This document shows, in pieces, positions 33,300 through 45,709 of a stretch of DNA of 64,000 nucleotides (positions are counted from its first letter, which is position 1; each line of letters starts with the position of its first letter). Location of the stretch: positions 171,284 to 235,283 of the forward strand of contig JBEWZL010000151.1 in NCBI GenBank assembly GCA_045837725.1, written 5' to 3'. The notes under the pieces were generated by a model, which did no database searches, was not told the DNA's origin, and saw only the letters and a list, made by a program, of their open reading frames with translations. Origin of the DNA: Vermamoeba vermiformis (lineage: Eukaryota; Tubulinea; Echinamoebida). The translations under genes and the position numbers were made by a program.

Positions 33300-34706
33300 A
33301 TGGAGCAAAACAATTCTAAATACGAAGATATTTTGGTGGAAGTCGATTCAAAAGAAATTAACAATAACAATATTGGAGATTTTATCCCTTACACGCTCAC
33401 AGAACTCGATGGATCTGAATTTAATTTACCAAAAATCGAAAACGGAGTTCCACAATGCGATTTATGCTTCAGAAAATTTCAAAAATACACAGAGTTGTAC
33501 GCACACAAAGGAAAATTCTGTTTAGAAGATACTGCTGGAATTGAAAGTCACCTGATCAAAGTTAATTTCTCTGTCGATCAGCTACCGTTCATTCAAGATT
33601 GCCTCGCTGGCTTAAACAAAGAAGTCAAGAAAAATGATAACGGCACACTTTACGTGGAGCAAGAAGCCGCTGTTGCCTCAATTTTCCTCCAGCAACTCTA
33701 CACGGCTCAAGTCACCAAGTACAACCTCGAGGAATGGTATCCTAAGCTATCCGCATTAAATACTAAATTTACACGACGTAAGTGCCGACATTAATAGTCT
33801 CCTATTGTTTATTTTACTAATCGGATCTGCTGCTTAGCGGTCACTGCCCCGAGCATCTTCTTGCCTCTAAGTGATGAGGAACTTAAAATGATGCAAGGAC
33901 TAGCCTCCGCCAATCTAGCACGAGCGATGGGCATGGATAGAAGAGAGACAAACAAAGAGCTTGAGATGCGAGAGAAGCTCGAAGAGCGACTTGCAATGGT
34001 GATGGATCCAACAAAAGTTTATTTTTGCAGAATGTCCACTCGATCGCCTAAAGATGGCGTCAGTTTGAGTGCAGAAGAGAAGTTATTGCCCATTACAGAG
34101 CGTCTGCAAAGAAAAATTAGATTATTGCAAGTTCGAAACCCTCAACAAGTCGTGGATCTGCTCACGAAGAGTCAACGTGTATTCTCCGATATTAACTTCT
34201 ATTTTGGACATCGCGTGGCCAACTCAACATCTGCAAAGCTATTTTTGATATTGCGCGAATGGACGGAGATGCCGCAAGACCACGAGTTCAGGTGTTACAT
34301 CGTCAACAGAAAAATCGTAGCAATCTCTCAATATCAATGCTACTGCGTATTTCCAGCCATGCAGAACGAAGAGCACGTGCGTAGAATACGCGATGTGATA
34401 GTCCAGTTCCACGAGCAGATCAAGCAAGACATTCCGATGCATGATTACGTAATCGATATAGCCGTCTTTGAGGACTTTTCTTGCTCAGTAATAGGTATGG
34501 ATAGGTGATATTACGCTTCTATAATGTGATTATTAACAAATACTTTAGAATTGAATCCTATGGGTGCTGCAATGTCTAGTGGATCCGCGTTGTTCAACTG
34601 GATCAAAGATGCGGATCTGTTGAGCGGCAAATTGAACCTTGATATGCCTCCTATTCGAGTTCTTAAGCGACTATTTGATGAAGAGACTGGTACGAAGATC
34701 AATTAG
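33300..34706 (+). CDS. CDC123 (D123) family protein with N-terminal zinc-finger-like segment
   Basis: Three exons 33300-33777, 33838-34494, 34549-34706; 430 aa, stop TAG. The C-terminal part is a D123/CDC123 ATP-grasp-like domain: EEWYPKLSALNTKF, YFCRMSTRSPKDG, then FRCYIVNRKIVAISQY, DIAVFEDFS and the end motif ELNPMGAAMSSGSALFNW. CDC123 is the assembly chaperone that joins eIF2 gamma to eIF2 alpha, using ATP in the cytosol. The first 160 residues carry a C2H2-like pattern (CDLCFRKFQKYTELYAHKGKF) that standard CDC123 proteins lack. Introns are phase 1. The family call is firm; the extra segment may add RNA or protein binding. Confidence 0.85.
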
Positions 34707-34922
34707 TGTACTCTAACATGATTATCTTTGTTACATGTAAATAAGGCAGTTCATGCTTAATTAAAGCAAATGTAAATACGAGTTTTAATTTTTTTGAGCG
34801 TTTGGGGGTTTCTTATTATACAGAGAACTTTTCGTTTTTGGTTTGAGTTAGACAAACAAATCATTTAGTTTTTTCAGTTCCAAGCAGAGAAGCAAAGCAT
34901 ACGCCCTAGAACAGTATCAGCA

Positions 34923-37339
34923 ATGCTTGTTGTTCGCATCTTATCGTTCATCGTTCGTGTGATGGTCTTCTACGGACTCCGGATCCTCAAACGAATTTTT
35001 AAAACCGAATTACCTCCAAGTAAGTAACTAATTTAGCAAATATTTAACTGTATAATACAATTTTACGCGTTAGCATCAGATTGTGGCATTTGTAAATAAT
35101 ATTCAGAAATTTCAAAACAATAATTGTAAAAATATATTACGATGACGTTTCTAATTCCTTTAGATTTTTATTTATCAGGAAATTTTGCTCCTGTCCACGA
35201 TGAGCGCGAAAAAGAAGATGTTGAAGTTGTTCAGGGCGAGATCCCAAAAGATCTACGAGGAATGTTTATTCGTAACGGTCCTAATCCTCAATTCACTCCA
35301 GAATTCTATCATTGGGTACGTAATATTACGATTTTAAGCGCAATTAAAAAGTTGACGGTTGATGATTAACTGCGCCTGATCTGATCGCAATTTATTTAGT
35401 TTTCTGGAGATGGAATGCTTCATGGGGTTCAGTATGACATATAAAAATGTTATTAAATATATTTCTAACGTTATTTGGCAGTTTTAATGCCGGTAAAGCT
35501 ACGTACACGAATAAATTTATCAAAACTCTCAAGTACCTCGCCGAAAAAGCCGCTGGCAAAGAAGTGTAAGCATCGTATTAATAGGACTATACGATAATAT
35601 AAGAGTACTAACGAATTTATGCTAGTATTGCCAGCTTGGGAGCTATGGCATCGGATCCGATTCATTTCTACAAAATGTTGTGGAGCTTGATTAAGGTACG
35701 CATTAACGTAACTATATTGATATTAATTATATATCATATAATAGAGCAAGGGCAAGATGGACCGAGACGCTATCAACACAGCCAACACAGCACTGATTTA
35801 CCACGGCAGAAGATTTTTAGCGCTGATGGAGGCTGCACGACCTGTTCAAGTCAATGCGGGCAATTTAGACACGATTGGAACTTATACATTTGGTGGCAAG
35901 CTCAATCACAACGTTACTGGTAAGTCCATGGTAGCAAATTCATTAGTGCAGGGTGTTAATCGATTGGTCAAAAGCGCATCCGAAAGTGGATCCGGTCACG
36001 GGTGAAATGATTTTCTTCGGTTATCCTGTAGGCCCTGGTCCAGTCACTGTTAAATACGGCGTTGCTACTAAGTATGTTCCTATTCAAAAATAGCTTTATC
36101 ATGCTCACATTTTCTTCTCTAGGGACGGAGACATTCCAACTTCGCTCGAAATCGATTGCGGTCCAATCTCTAAAATGATGCACGATTTTGCAGTTACTGT
36201 ATGAAAGATGATACGACGAGCATTGAGGGCATTTGTCTAATGTGTACTATTCATAGGAACACTACTCTATCATCATGGACTTGCCGTTCTTGATTGATCC
36301 TAGACGAATGGCCCTCGGTGAAAATCCCTTCAATTTTGAGGCAGACATGCCTGCTCGATTCGGTATGTCACTCATGTCCATTGTAATAACCGCAGCACTT
36401 TAGCTAACTCCATTTTAATCGTAGGAGTTTTGCCGCGTCACGCCAAGAAGCAATCAGACATCAAGTGGTTCACGACTAAGTCTTGTTATATTTTCCACAC
36501 TGGCAATGCGTGGGAAGAGAACGATGAAGTCGTGTTGATTGCGTGCAGGTACGAATATGTTACTGTAGTATTACTGCGTGAGCCTAACTCAAAACCATTT
36601 TACAGATCCGCTACTACATCTTCGCTCGGTTTGAGCCCGCAAGAAGGCGGTACGTACTTACAAACACATATTAGTAGTAGCAATACTAATCCCTATTAGA
36701 TCGTCCTTATCTCTTCGAGTTCAGATTCAACATGAAGACGGGTAAAATGACCGAGACACGACTGGCTGACCCCTCGTGCGAGTTCCCTGTCGTACGTTCA
36801 CTCGCATGTTATTTTAGGATCACGTTAATTAATTAACGAATAATTTCCAGATCAATGAGTCACTTCTCGGTAGACAATCACGCTATGTGTGGCTCGCTCA
36901 TTTCCCTTCTGACAGACCCCAAGACGGTCGTGCCATCGGATGTAAGTTAAGGCCGCAAGTTAATGAGGTCTGACTTCTAACGTACCGTTTGTTAGTGATC
37001 AAGAAAGATTTGAAGACTGGTGAGACCATCACCGTGTCTCATGCTCTGAACGCGTTTGGTGGTGAGTTCGTCTTCGTGCCTCGCGATGGAGCTGTCGAGG
37101 AGGATGACGGCTATATGGGTACGTACATTTAGACGTTGTTGTTAAGATATGAGCTAAGTTATGAATCATCAGCTGGCTTTGTGCACGATGAGAACACGGG
37201 CACATCGTACTTGTCGGTCAGATCCGCGGTTGATTTGAAGGAAGTCGCTCTCATCAAGATGCCGCGACGCGTGCCTTATGGATTCCATGGCCGATGGGTC
37301 ACTCAAGAACAAATCGATCAGCAGATCTTGGCTTTGTAA
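34923..37339 (+). CDS. Carotenoid cleavage oxygenase (RPE65/CCD family)
   Basis: Fifteen small exons (34923-35019, 35179-35315, 35400-35431, 35482-35565, 35626-35695, 35745-35919, 35975-36071, 36123-36198, 36257-36362, 36425-36548, 36606-36649, 36700-36791, 36851-36941, 36996-37118, 37173-37339); 504 aa. A hydrophobic N-terminal anchor ([16 protein letters not shown]) precedes the seven-blade propeller domain. Signature pieces: [30 protein letters not shown], and the four iron-binding histidines in [30 protein letters not shown] and YGFHGRWV. The enzyme uses non-haem iron(II) and O2 to cleave double bonds of carotenoids or stilbene-like substrates. The convergent neighbour (GH43) ends 50 bases away. 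The exact substrate is unknown. Confidence 0.9.
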
Positions 37340-37388
37340 AGTGTAAAGGAGAAATAGAAACTTATTTATTGAAATTATTGTTTCTCTC

Positions 37389-38765
37389 TTAGTAAGTGCC
37401 AGGAATGGGAGTGGATCCGAAAGAAGGCGAGTAGTGATCCAAATAAGGCCAGTGATCGTGCGTGAAATGAACTCCGTCCATGACAAGTGTGCGCGGGAAA
37501 CCATCGCCAACAGCACCCTGTTGATAAGAGTGGTAGAACATCAAGTATTGCGGAGTGTTGGGGCTCATGTTGCCGATTTGCGGCACGACAGGGATGAGAC
37601 TGCAGTGACCAGGACCAGCCCAGTAGAGGTCTGAGTGCGCGAAGGGGTTGTTGGGACTCTTGGTGTAGGGACCCAAGAGGTTTTGAGAACGAGCGACACC
37701 AAGAGCGTAACGGTCAGTGTTGAATACATTCGAGCTATAGAACATGAAGTAATAGCCTTGGTACTTCACGATCCAAGGGGCCTCGACAAGACCTCCTTCC
37801 CAAGTGTACGGATCGTTAGCCAACAATTGTACGCGATCATTGCCGACCAATCGGAGACCGTCCCAAGAGAGCTAACGTCAAGTTAGTATTAGAATCACGT
37901 ATTGTAGCATTATAACATACTTCTTGAGCCCAAATGGGAGTGTACATCTCTGGAGGTCTCAAACCGTTGCCGTCCTCCTTCCAGATTAAGTAACTAGTTG
38001 ACACGCTTAGATGAGTGTTGAATGACAATCCATAATAACTTACGTCTTGTTGAGGGTATCATCGTGGAAGTAAGTGGCGTCGATGAAACCAACAGTCGTG
38101 GCGAGCACGAGAGGGTGACCAATGTCAGTGTACGGACCAGTGGGTTCACTTGCGTAGGCAGCACCAACGCAGAGCATGCCAGTATCTCTCTTGCGAGCTG
38201 TGTAGTACACGATGTATTGACCGCTGACGAAGTGGATTTCCTGCAGAATGAAAAGGATCAGATCAAACCTTTCGTGGCAGAATTCAATGTGATTCTAATC
38301 TTTGCGAACTGGCGAATCGCGGTTCTTTATTTTTTTGGGTACCGAAAAATAAAATTAAAAATACTGGTCGAATTACGACCGCAAGTCAAACGAGTAAAAA
38401 AGGAATAGGAGAGTTTGCAACTTTTTCAGTTAATTATTGCAAAATATCTTGACAAATTAGATACTGTCACTTACGGGAGCCCAAAAATCTTGGCTTGCCC
38501 AAGGGTGTTGATATCCAGCAGGAAACACGTGAGAGACAATAGGCCAAGAAGTAAGATCAGTGATCTTTGAGGCGCGAATGGGAAACTTATCAGGCTCGGA
38601 ATTATTATCTGTGGTAACGGCAACAAACACTGTTTTTAATTGGTCTACATAAATAGCACCAGGATCTGGGTTGTTAGATTTGTCGATCGGGTTTGTGTAG
38701 AATCTAACTGCGTAGCAGCTGATAGCTAACGTCACCAACACTAATGCTTGCAATGTCTTGTTCAT
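37389..38765 (-). CDS. Secreted glycoside hydrolase, family 43-like
   Basis: Four exons 38475-38765, 38044-38240, 37921-38005, 37389-37871; 351 aa. A signal peptide (MNKTLQALVLVTLAISCYA) is followed by a five-blade propeller of GH43 type: NNPDPGAIYVD (catalytic base Asp), GFIDATYFHDD and YLIWKEDGNG (middle Asp region), GGLVEAPWIVKYQGYYFMFY (general acid Glu in VEAPW) and the last blade HCSLIPV. GH43 enzymes cleave alpha-L-arabinosides or beta-xylosides of plant cell walls. An amoeboid organism would use it to digest plant or algal material. Sub-family unknown. Its 3' end faces that of the carotenoid oxygenase. Confidence 0.8.
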
Positions 38766-39020
38766 TTTGAGCGAGAACAGAACAATGAAAAAGATTTTGT
38801 CGTTGCTTTTTGACGCACGTGACTGCGATCGGGTCCCGTTCATACGGCCACTATGTGAATCAGATATTTGTTCTATAAATAGCTTATTGTAACGTGTAAT
38901 AACCCATAACACGTTATTGAAGCAGTCCATTTCATTCGAATGAAAGGTCGTTTGATCAATTTAACCAGGAAGGAATTTAGGAAAGCACGAAAGTGTTAGT
39001 ACAAGGTTCTACCGTCGTAT

Positions 39021-39985
39021 TTATTGAGTTTTGATGTATTTTTTGTTGTTGAACAGAAGTTCGTCGCCTGTCAAGACAAATTCTTTGTTCTGCTGTGCCA
39101 CTGCTGTTATCTTCGTAGCCAGCTCAGGTACATCATTGTTATTGGCCAACACTTCTGTCTTAGATGTGTTGCCGGATGATGTGATAACCAAGTGTGATTG
39201 CGAACGCGATAACTCAGTGCCAGATCTGCTCGACTTTTGGCTTTGAATAAAACTCGGTTCAGATTTCTTCAAATCGAATTCTAACATTGAAATAGCAGCC
39301 TCTTCTTTAGTTTTAATATTATTTGCACCAGCTTCAATCCATTTGCCGTTCAAGCGTTCTAACAGCGCATGATCCAAAGAGTGCCCAACGGGCAAATTGC
39401 CTCCAGTGTGTTGTGTCGGTGTGCTAGTCGAGATTAAATAAAGCAAAACGTTTGCAGCAGCAAAGAATACAATTAATACGAGCCAGACCTTCTTTCTTTG
39501 TGCTCGGAATTGCTGTCTTCGCTGATAGATCGTCTCGAGCTCCTCTTTCAATTTTCGAATTTCTTCTTGTTGTCTATTGAATTGTTCTTCGAAATTAGTA
39601 TATTTGTAATCATTAGAATTATTGGCCTTCTCGTTGGAGTTCGTTTGGTCAGATTTGTTGTTCTTGTTGCTCTCTTCTTGCGACGAATACGGTCTGCATT
39701 GTAGGTAAATACTAAACGGCGATCCTATTAAATGCTATGATGTAAATAACCTGACTGATAATTGCTTGACACGTTGCACAGCGAATCCAAAAGTTTTTGA
39801 AGGTACCGGAGGCAAGTATTACCTAATTGGCTTGTATTATTTTTTCTGATATTTTTGGTGATTTTTTGAGTGGATAATATTGAGATCTGTCGGACAGACG
39901 AGTTTGAAGGTCGAAGAGCTGAATGAAACACGCTTCTAATCGCACTGTGGCTGCTTAATGATATAACACGTGTAAGGCAATACAT
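39021..39985 (-). CDS. Coiled-coil single-pass membrane protein, possible mitochondrial presequence
   Basis: Exons 39807-39985 and 39021-39693 join in phase (donor GTACCT) to 283 aa. The first 45 residues are rich in R, S, L and lack acids (MYCLTRVISLSSHSAIRSV), as in a mitochondrial presequence. Then follow a polar N-rich linker (SNKNNKSDQTNSNEKANNSN), a charged coiled coil (FNRQQEEIRKLKEELETIYQ), one transmembrane helix (VWLVLIVFFAAANVLLYLI) and a 150-aa soluble tail without known motifs. The layout fits an inner-membrane assembly factor, but no family is recognised. The start choice depends on the weak first intron. If that is wrong the protein may begin later. Confidence 0.55.
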
Positions 39986-40051
39986 AATGCGTTGTGTTTA
40001 ATAGTTTGGATGTTCAAAAGAAAAATTTATTGCAATAATTCAATCTCAGGC

Positions 40052-41588
40052 TTATTTTTCTTGAGGATAAACGCATCCGACCAGCTCGCGGGCCTTGTCC
40101 ATAATGCGCATGATCTCAAGGGACTCATCCAAAGACATAACATCGCTTTCAGTATGACCAGCGCGGATTTGAGCGTTGACGTGTGCGATTTCGAAGCTCA
40201 AGCCGACCGAGTTGGTGAAGTTGTAGTGGTCATTGCCAGCGTTGGGCAAGGGGAAGTTCAACACCTTCTTCTCCTTCTTGTCTTGCTTGTACACGTTGAT
40301 CTTCTCAGGGCACCAGAAAGGTTGGCAGATCTTAATTCTACGCGCAACAAGAGTCAGATCCAAGTGGCACGAGGTAACTCTTAGTGAAGTTCATGTACAT
40401 ACCTGCCCTTAGTACCAACGACGAAGCACTCTTTGGCGAACTCAGCGGTCATAGCGTGAGTCAAAATGGCCAATTGACCGTGCTTGAAGCCGAGGATGAT
40501 ACCAACTTGATCATCGAAGCCACCGTTAGGGTTCAAATCTCCCAGGGCAGTGATACGCTCAGCCTTGCCACCTAGACAGCTATTGTTTAGCACGATGAAT
40601 GTTAAGACTCGGCAGCAGGTACTTACCGAAGACCATCGATGCAAAAGCAACACCGTAGACACCAATGTCTGTTAATTAGTTACGTTAGCTTGCTAACTAA
40701 ACGCGAACGATGCACAAGAACGTACCCAAGATTGCACCAGCACCCAAAGCAGGGTCAACCAATCGCTCAACAGTGCCGGGGTTGAAGAAACCAAACGAGA
40801 CTTGCACGGCCTTGACATCACCAATCTCACCACTCTTAATGATCTCTTGGACTATACCGTTGTTGTTAATGAGTGCGTTCGTTGACTAGGACATATCAGT
40901 GCTCTTACCCTTTTGGACAGCAGGGAAGAATCGAGTCCACATGGCCTCCATCATGAACAGCTTTTGTTTGCGAGCAAACTCCACGCATTGAGTAGCTTCC
41001 TTCAAGTTGAGTGTCAAAGGCTTCTCGCACAACACGTGCTTGCCTGTAATAGGTCATTTTAGCCGCGCCGACTAAACATGCTTCAAGGAGGGAGCTTACC
41101 GTGCTTAAGGCACAGCATGATGTTGTCAAAGTGAGAAGGATGAGGGCTGCCAATGTACACAATCTCGACGTTCTTGTCTTGCACGAGCTCTTCGTAGTTG
41201 CCGTAAGCGTGTTGAATGCCAAATTTAGCTGCGAAGGCACGAGCAGAATCCACGGTGCGACTAGCAACAGCAACAACTTGGGAATCTAATAAATAGCGCA
41301 ATTAAATTGGATACATTTGCAAGTGCTGAAAATGATTAAAGGTGATTATTTTTTGGATCAAAAATATAAGAAAATTGCTGGTACTTACGAGGAACGTGTT
41401 TCATCGCAGTCGCCTACAGAAAAATAACGTATGTTATATTAACGATTTTTGAAAATATTATGAGCGTGTTTTAAGAGGCACGCTGGAACAACGATCTCAT
41501 GGTACGAAAGTACTTCAGTACTTACGAAATCAGCAGCAATTCTACCGGTGCTGAGAATGCCCCAACGAACAACGCGAGTTTCAGACAT
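40052..41588 (-). CDS. Gfo/Idh/MocA-family oxidoreductase, dihydrodiol dehydrogenase-like
   Basis: Eight exons 41526-41588, 41389-41413, 41100-41285, 40909-41043, 40726-40851, 40627-40668, 40403-40571, 40052-40337; 343 aa. A Rossmann start ([16 protein letters not shown]) for NAD(P) binding is followed by [13 protein letters not shown] (the conserved EKP with catalytic lysine) and [12 protein letters not shown], characteristic of trans-1,2-dihydrobenzene-1,2-diol dehydrogenase/D-xylose dehydrogenase relatives. Length is near the family norm (about 335 aa). A cytosolic NADP-dependent sugar or diol dehydrogenase is likely. The final acceptor (40338-40339) was chosen because it alone keeps the frame ([13 protein letters not shown]). 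Confidence 0.88.
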
Positions 41589-42171
41589 GATGGTTAGTGA
41601 GGTTTGTGTTGTCTTCACGAGTGGTCTAAAACGATAGAGCACATCTGTTTTTGCTGTGGGAGAAGGTTCTGGACGCTTCTATATCACGCTGTTACTACCC
41701 CGAGGGACAACATAATTTGCAAAAATTTTAGAGAAATCGCGAAGAACGTGGTGTGAGTTTTGAGGATCAGGTTGTGAGTTGCTTTTACAACGTTGATTTG
41801 TGCATTATCCTTTCGATTTCGTAGGAATCGAGGACATCTCGTTATTTAAGCCCTATAATAATTTAAATTCATTGGCGACTTATTAGCTTATTCGAGAATA
41901 TAAATCCGCTGGACTGTCTGCCGACTCAGATCGCGGTGTTGCCCTCGGTAGAGACAAGCGATATGAACTAGGCCAATATTGTTAAGCGCTAAATAAGTCC
42001 CGGATATTTTGTGGGAAATTTCAGTTCGGCAGTCGCGTGTCCTAATTTGATTGGCCTGATTTTTCTCCGTTTTAGGCCATAACCTCCATTATCAAACAGA
42101 TACCTTGCTTATTGAATATTTTATTTAACACCCTCGAGCACAGCACACAGTATATTTATTAATTGCCTAAC
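41589..42171. promoter_or_regulatory. Divergent promoter region, dehydrogenase and membrane protein genes
   Basis: 583 bases between divergent starts. No gene or named motif seen. Confidence 0.45.
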
Positions 42172-43601
42172 ATGCGCACAAAGTTGTACGTGTCGATGAT
42201 CACGTTATACGTGCAGATTATAAAGTTTGGCTTCTTATTCTATTGCTGGCTTGAAATCGTCACCCGAATTAAGAACAAATTAGCTGTATTTTTATGGGCA
42301 GTCGGAATTGGTACAGCCTTACTGTGTCCTCTTATTGGAGTATTCAAGTTCGTAGATCTGCCATTTATCTCTCACAGCAAAGTAAGTGGACAAAAGGGAT
42401 TATTATAATAAAATGTTACTTTAATTTTTCATATTTATGGAAATCAAATAATTTTCGCATCCCCTGAATCTGACGCTTTTTGACATTTTGTTTTGGGCTC
42501 GAGCCCGCCCAATAATACGTTAATTAACTATTTCATTTGAAAATTACCTTTATTAATCGGGCTCTAAGCTCTAAATTCTAATTCCTTTTATTTGCTGGCT
42601 AGCGGTTCCTCTTTCCGAGCTTCCAACTAACAAATAATTTGTATTAAGGTAGAGCAAACTCAAGAATTTATGGCATTCACCGCTGGTACAGTTGGAGGTT
42701 TAATGGTTGGATTTGGTATTATTCAGGTAGGAACAATTCCTTCCCTGACGGCACTTCGCGAAGGAAACAATCAAAAAAATTCTTAATTTGCTTAAACGAT
42801 TAATTTTTGATTGGTTGCGCTCCAATACGAATTACACTGCAGCAAAGTCAATCGTTATTGTGCACAACGTGTCCGTTCCTCCTCGGGCATTACCTTGAGG
42901 AACTTGGAATGCACGTGTTTATTCTGCATTTAATTCGCCGAGGTTTTGTGAGCTTGACTAAAATGGCATTTTTTTATTATCCGATCTCGATCTGGTTGCC
43001 TATCTGAATTATGAAATCGTCGTTTATTAAATCAAATTATCTAAGCAAGAAATTAATATTGTATTCTTTACAGAGCGTATTGTTCACTAAACAACGATCG
43101 CCTTGGTGGTGGCCTGCAACAATCGTGGTTGGTACCGTTTTTCACAGCGTCACTTACTATTATGCGCTCATGACTGGAGATTCATTGTAAGCTACATATA
43201 TTATGCGCGTAATAACTACTCGAGGCTGACTAATGATGAACTAGCTATGTTGACGTGGTTTCAATGGCCGCGCTCGTTGCCTCCTTCGCTGCATGCCTCT
43301 ACGCCGTCGATAAATCTCCTCGCCCTGCTGCGTGGAGTGTCGTTGGTTTGACAGGCGTTGCCTTGGCTATTCTCGTGCGCGAGCGATTCCCCAACACTGC
43401 TTACTTTTTACAAAGCACGGATGCGTACGAATTGACCGTAGTAATTAGTATGTACATACTATGATTCATATATTATGGACGGTAATATTAACGTTGTCTC
43501 CTTAAGGTTACATTGCACTGTATAAGTCTGCGATGTTCGCTGAAATTGATAAGGATGAAAATCCGTATGAAAATGTAGAAGAGCATCATCGACTGAACTA
43601 A
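42172..43601 (+). CDS. Multi-pass membrane protein, possibly FRAG1/DRAM-like
   Basis: Five exons 42172-42381, 42649-42726, 43074-43186, 43245-43447, 43507-43601; 232 aa with consistent phases. I count about six hydrophobic helices: an early pair with a loop VDLPFISHSKVEQTQEF, a middle helix after PWWWPATIVVGTVFHSVTYYY and two further helices. The tail is acidic and ends YENVEEHHRLN. Size and topology suit the FRAG1/DRAM/Sfk1 superfamily (PGAP2-like, about 230-260 aa), but signature residues are not clear. The ATG at 42172 begins with a short basic stretch then helix 1. Function unassigned. Confidence 0.6.
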
Positions 43602-43745
43602 TTCAATAATTTTCTCTTCTTCTGTTGTATAAAATGGTTTGTAAATATTTCAAATGAATAATAGCTCGTAATTTTTAATCGATCAATTCTTTAAAATCAT
43701 CTTTATTCATTTTTGAAATAGCAAGAATATCTTGTATACTACAAA

Positions 43746-45429
43746 TTAAGCGTAAATGACAAGCAAAAGCAATGAAATCAACATGGCAAAGGAGGTGACA
43801 CTGGTGCTAGCCATGGCTGAAAAAACACGTTAGTTTCATCATTGGTACGTTTGATATGATTGTTATTAGTGCACTTACAGTTCTGTTGTTGAGCGAAGCC
43901 GTTTTTGCAGTTGGAGGTGTCGGGAATGGAGTAAGCATTGGCGTTGAAAGTGTAGCCAGTAGCTTCCAACACAGCAATCTCGGCGGCACTCCAGCCACGA
44001 ATGATCATGCACGGGGACACAGCAGGGTCCATCAGTGCGTAGATCTTCTCAGGATCCCAGTGAGACAAGCTGCTGCCTGATCTGTAAAAGTTGTGGTCAG
44101 TGCATTGCGCGCACACTAATCACGTGTTGAAGTGGTACGTACTGGAAGGGGCTCGGAGCATAGATAGCATACTTCTGGCCATTGACGCTCAAGTACAAGC
44201 CACTAGCCTTGCTGCATAGCTGTTAGTATGAGCGTTCGTACGTAGAGCTCGTGAAACTTACCCAGTGAGGGCATTAGTAGCAGCGACGTACTGGCCATTG
44301 CTATCGTACAAGGCTTGGTTAGAGCCAGTGACCTGCAATACACTGGTCAATAGTGCACATAAACAAGGTCATATCGCAGTAACGTACCATCAGCTGGTCA
44401 AATTTCGTGCGCACATTGGGACCAATAGCACTGGAACCATCGGCATCTATAACACAGGTTAGCGGACATGATTAATTCATATTCAGTTTGTGTGTACCAG
44501 TCAAAGAGATGAAGCCAAGCATGTGCGTCAATTCGTGAAGGGATACGGTGATGAAATCAAAGTCGTAGATCGTACCGGTAGGGATCGAAGTGTTGTACCA
44601 CCTGTGTTAAATCCATCGTTACAAACGGTATAATGTGATAGGTGGGGCTATGTGCACTTACCAATCAATGTTTTTGAAGGTGTATGAAATGAATCCGTGA
44701 CCGGTGCTTTGTGGAACGGTGTCCTCGCCATTCACTACTTTTGCTTGGAACGCGCCCAAGACAAAGCCTAACAATGATAATTAGAATTTCATTAAATGGG
44801 TTGCCTATGATTTACTTACCTGGGGTAGAACCAGAGAAATAGGTTCCAGCTTGAGCGGCAACACCTTTAATAAATTTTTAAAAATTAAGTAAATAATAAA
44901 TTAGTACTCCCCAATAGCAATAATATATAATGTAATGACGATCGCTTAAAACGTAATTTACCTGAGCTCAGTTGATTCGATCTTTTGACAACAATGTTCA
45001 CGGTTTGTGTGTAAGCCGATAACGCATTGCCTAAAATAGTAAGCACTCCTTCGAGGGCGGCGGTAGCCTACATTAAGCAATTAATTCGCAATTTAAACGT
45101 AAAAGCAGCAGAAATCTCGCCTGCATCTGAAAATTAAAAAGCGAATTCGAACAGAGACTTACGATGGGTCCTTCAACGGGATCATCAAATCCTACGCCAG
45201 TGCTTTGTTCTTTGTCTTGATAGACCAAATTCCAAGTCAAAGAGTTCGTTTTTAAAACGGATTGAGCGCTTCTCTTCACTCTTCCGGCGTTTTCACCGAA
45301 GTAGTTCAATTCCGGGGCAGATAAATCGACTTTTTTGGCACCTCGTGTGGTTACCTCCCAGATCTCATTGTCGGCAGCAAGGTTGGCGATCACGAAAAGT
45401 GAAAGCAACAGAAAAACAATTACGCGCAT
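43746..45429 (-). CDS. Secreted metzincin-like zinc metalloprotease with GPI-type tail
   Basis: Ten exons 45163-45429, 44962-45067, 44820-44864, 44662-44767, 44498-44601, 44388-44446, 44262-44332, 44143-44211, 43879-44081, 43746-43816; 366 aa. It has a signal peptide (MRVIVFLLLSLFVIANLAA), a propeptide-like stretch with KR sites (RVKRS), then the zinc motif HELTHMLGF (HExxHxxGF). About 95 residues later comes SLSHWD, where a family of GP63-like/bacterial 'SHW' metalloproteases places the third His, followed by LMDPAV (a Met-turn candidate) and AVLEATGYTF. The last 23 residues are hydrophobic and tailless (SFAMLISLLLLVIYA), a GPI signal. So it is probably a surface protease. Substrate unknown. 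Confidence 0.82.
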
Positions 45430-45709
45430 CTCTAAAATAATGAACATAAGCCCCCTATTACATGATTATTGAATTTCTATTTCTTTACCTATTGTGTTCT
45501 TGCTAGCAATCAAAATGTTGAAAATTTTTAAAATCGGCAGCGCACAATTTATGGCGGAGTTTTAATTCACCGAATATGTCACGCGCTGCTTAATACGCTG
45601 CGAATTCCCATACTTTACGCTTCTAGTTGTCATGACTAAAAGCTGCCTTCGCCAAACAATGCGGAATTATAATGTGGGTATTTATTACACTGTACAATTT
45701 ATTCGGTGA

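Noticed and set aside
39728-39985. Separate 85-residue mitochondrial-type peptide gene
   Set aside because: Its first 59 codons join in phase (donor GTACCT at 39801-39806) to the downstream membrane-protein exon, so it is better read as exon 1 of that gene.
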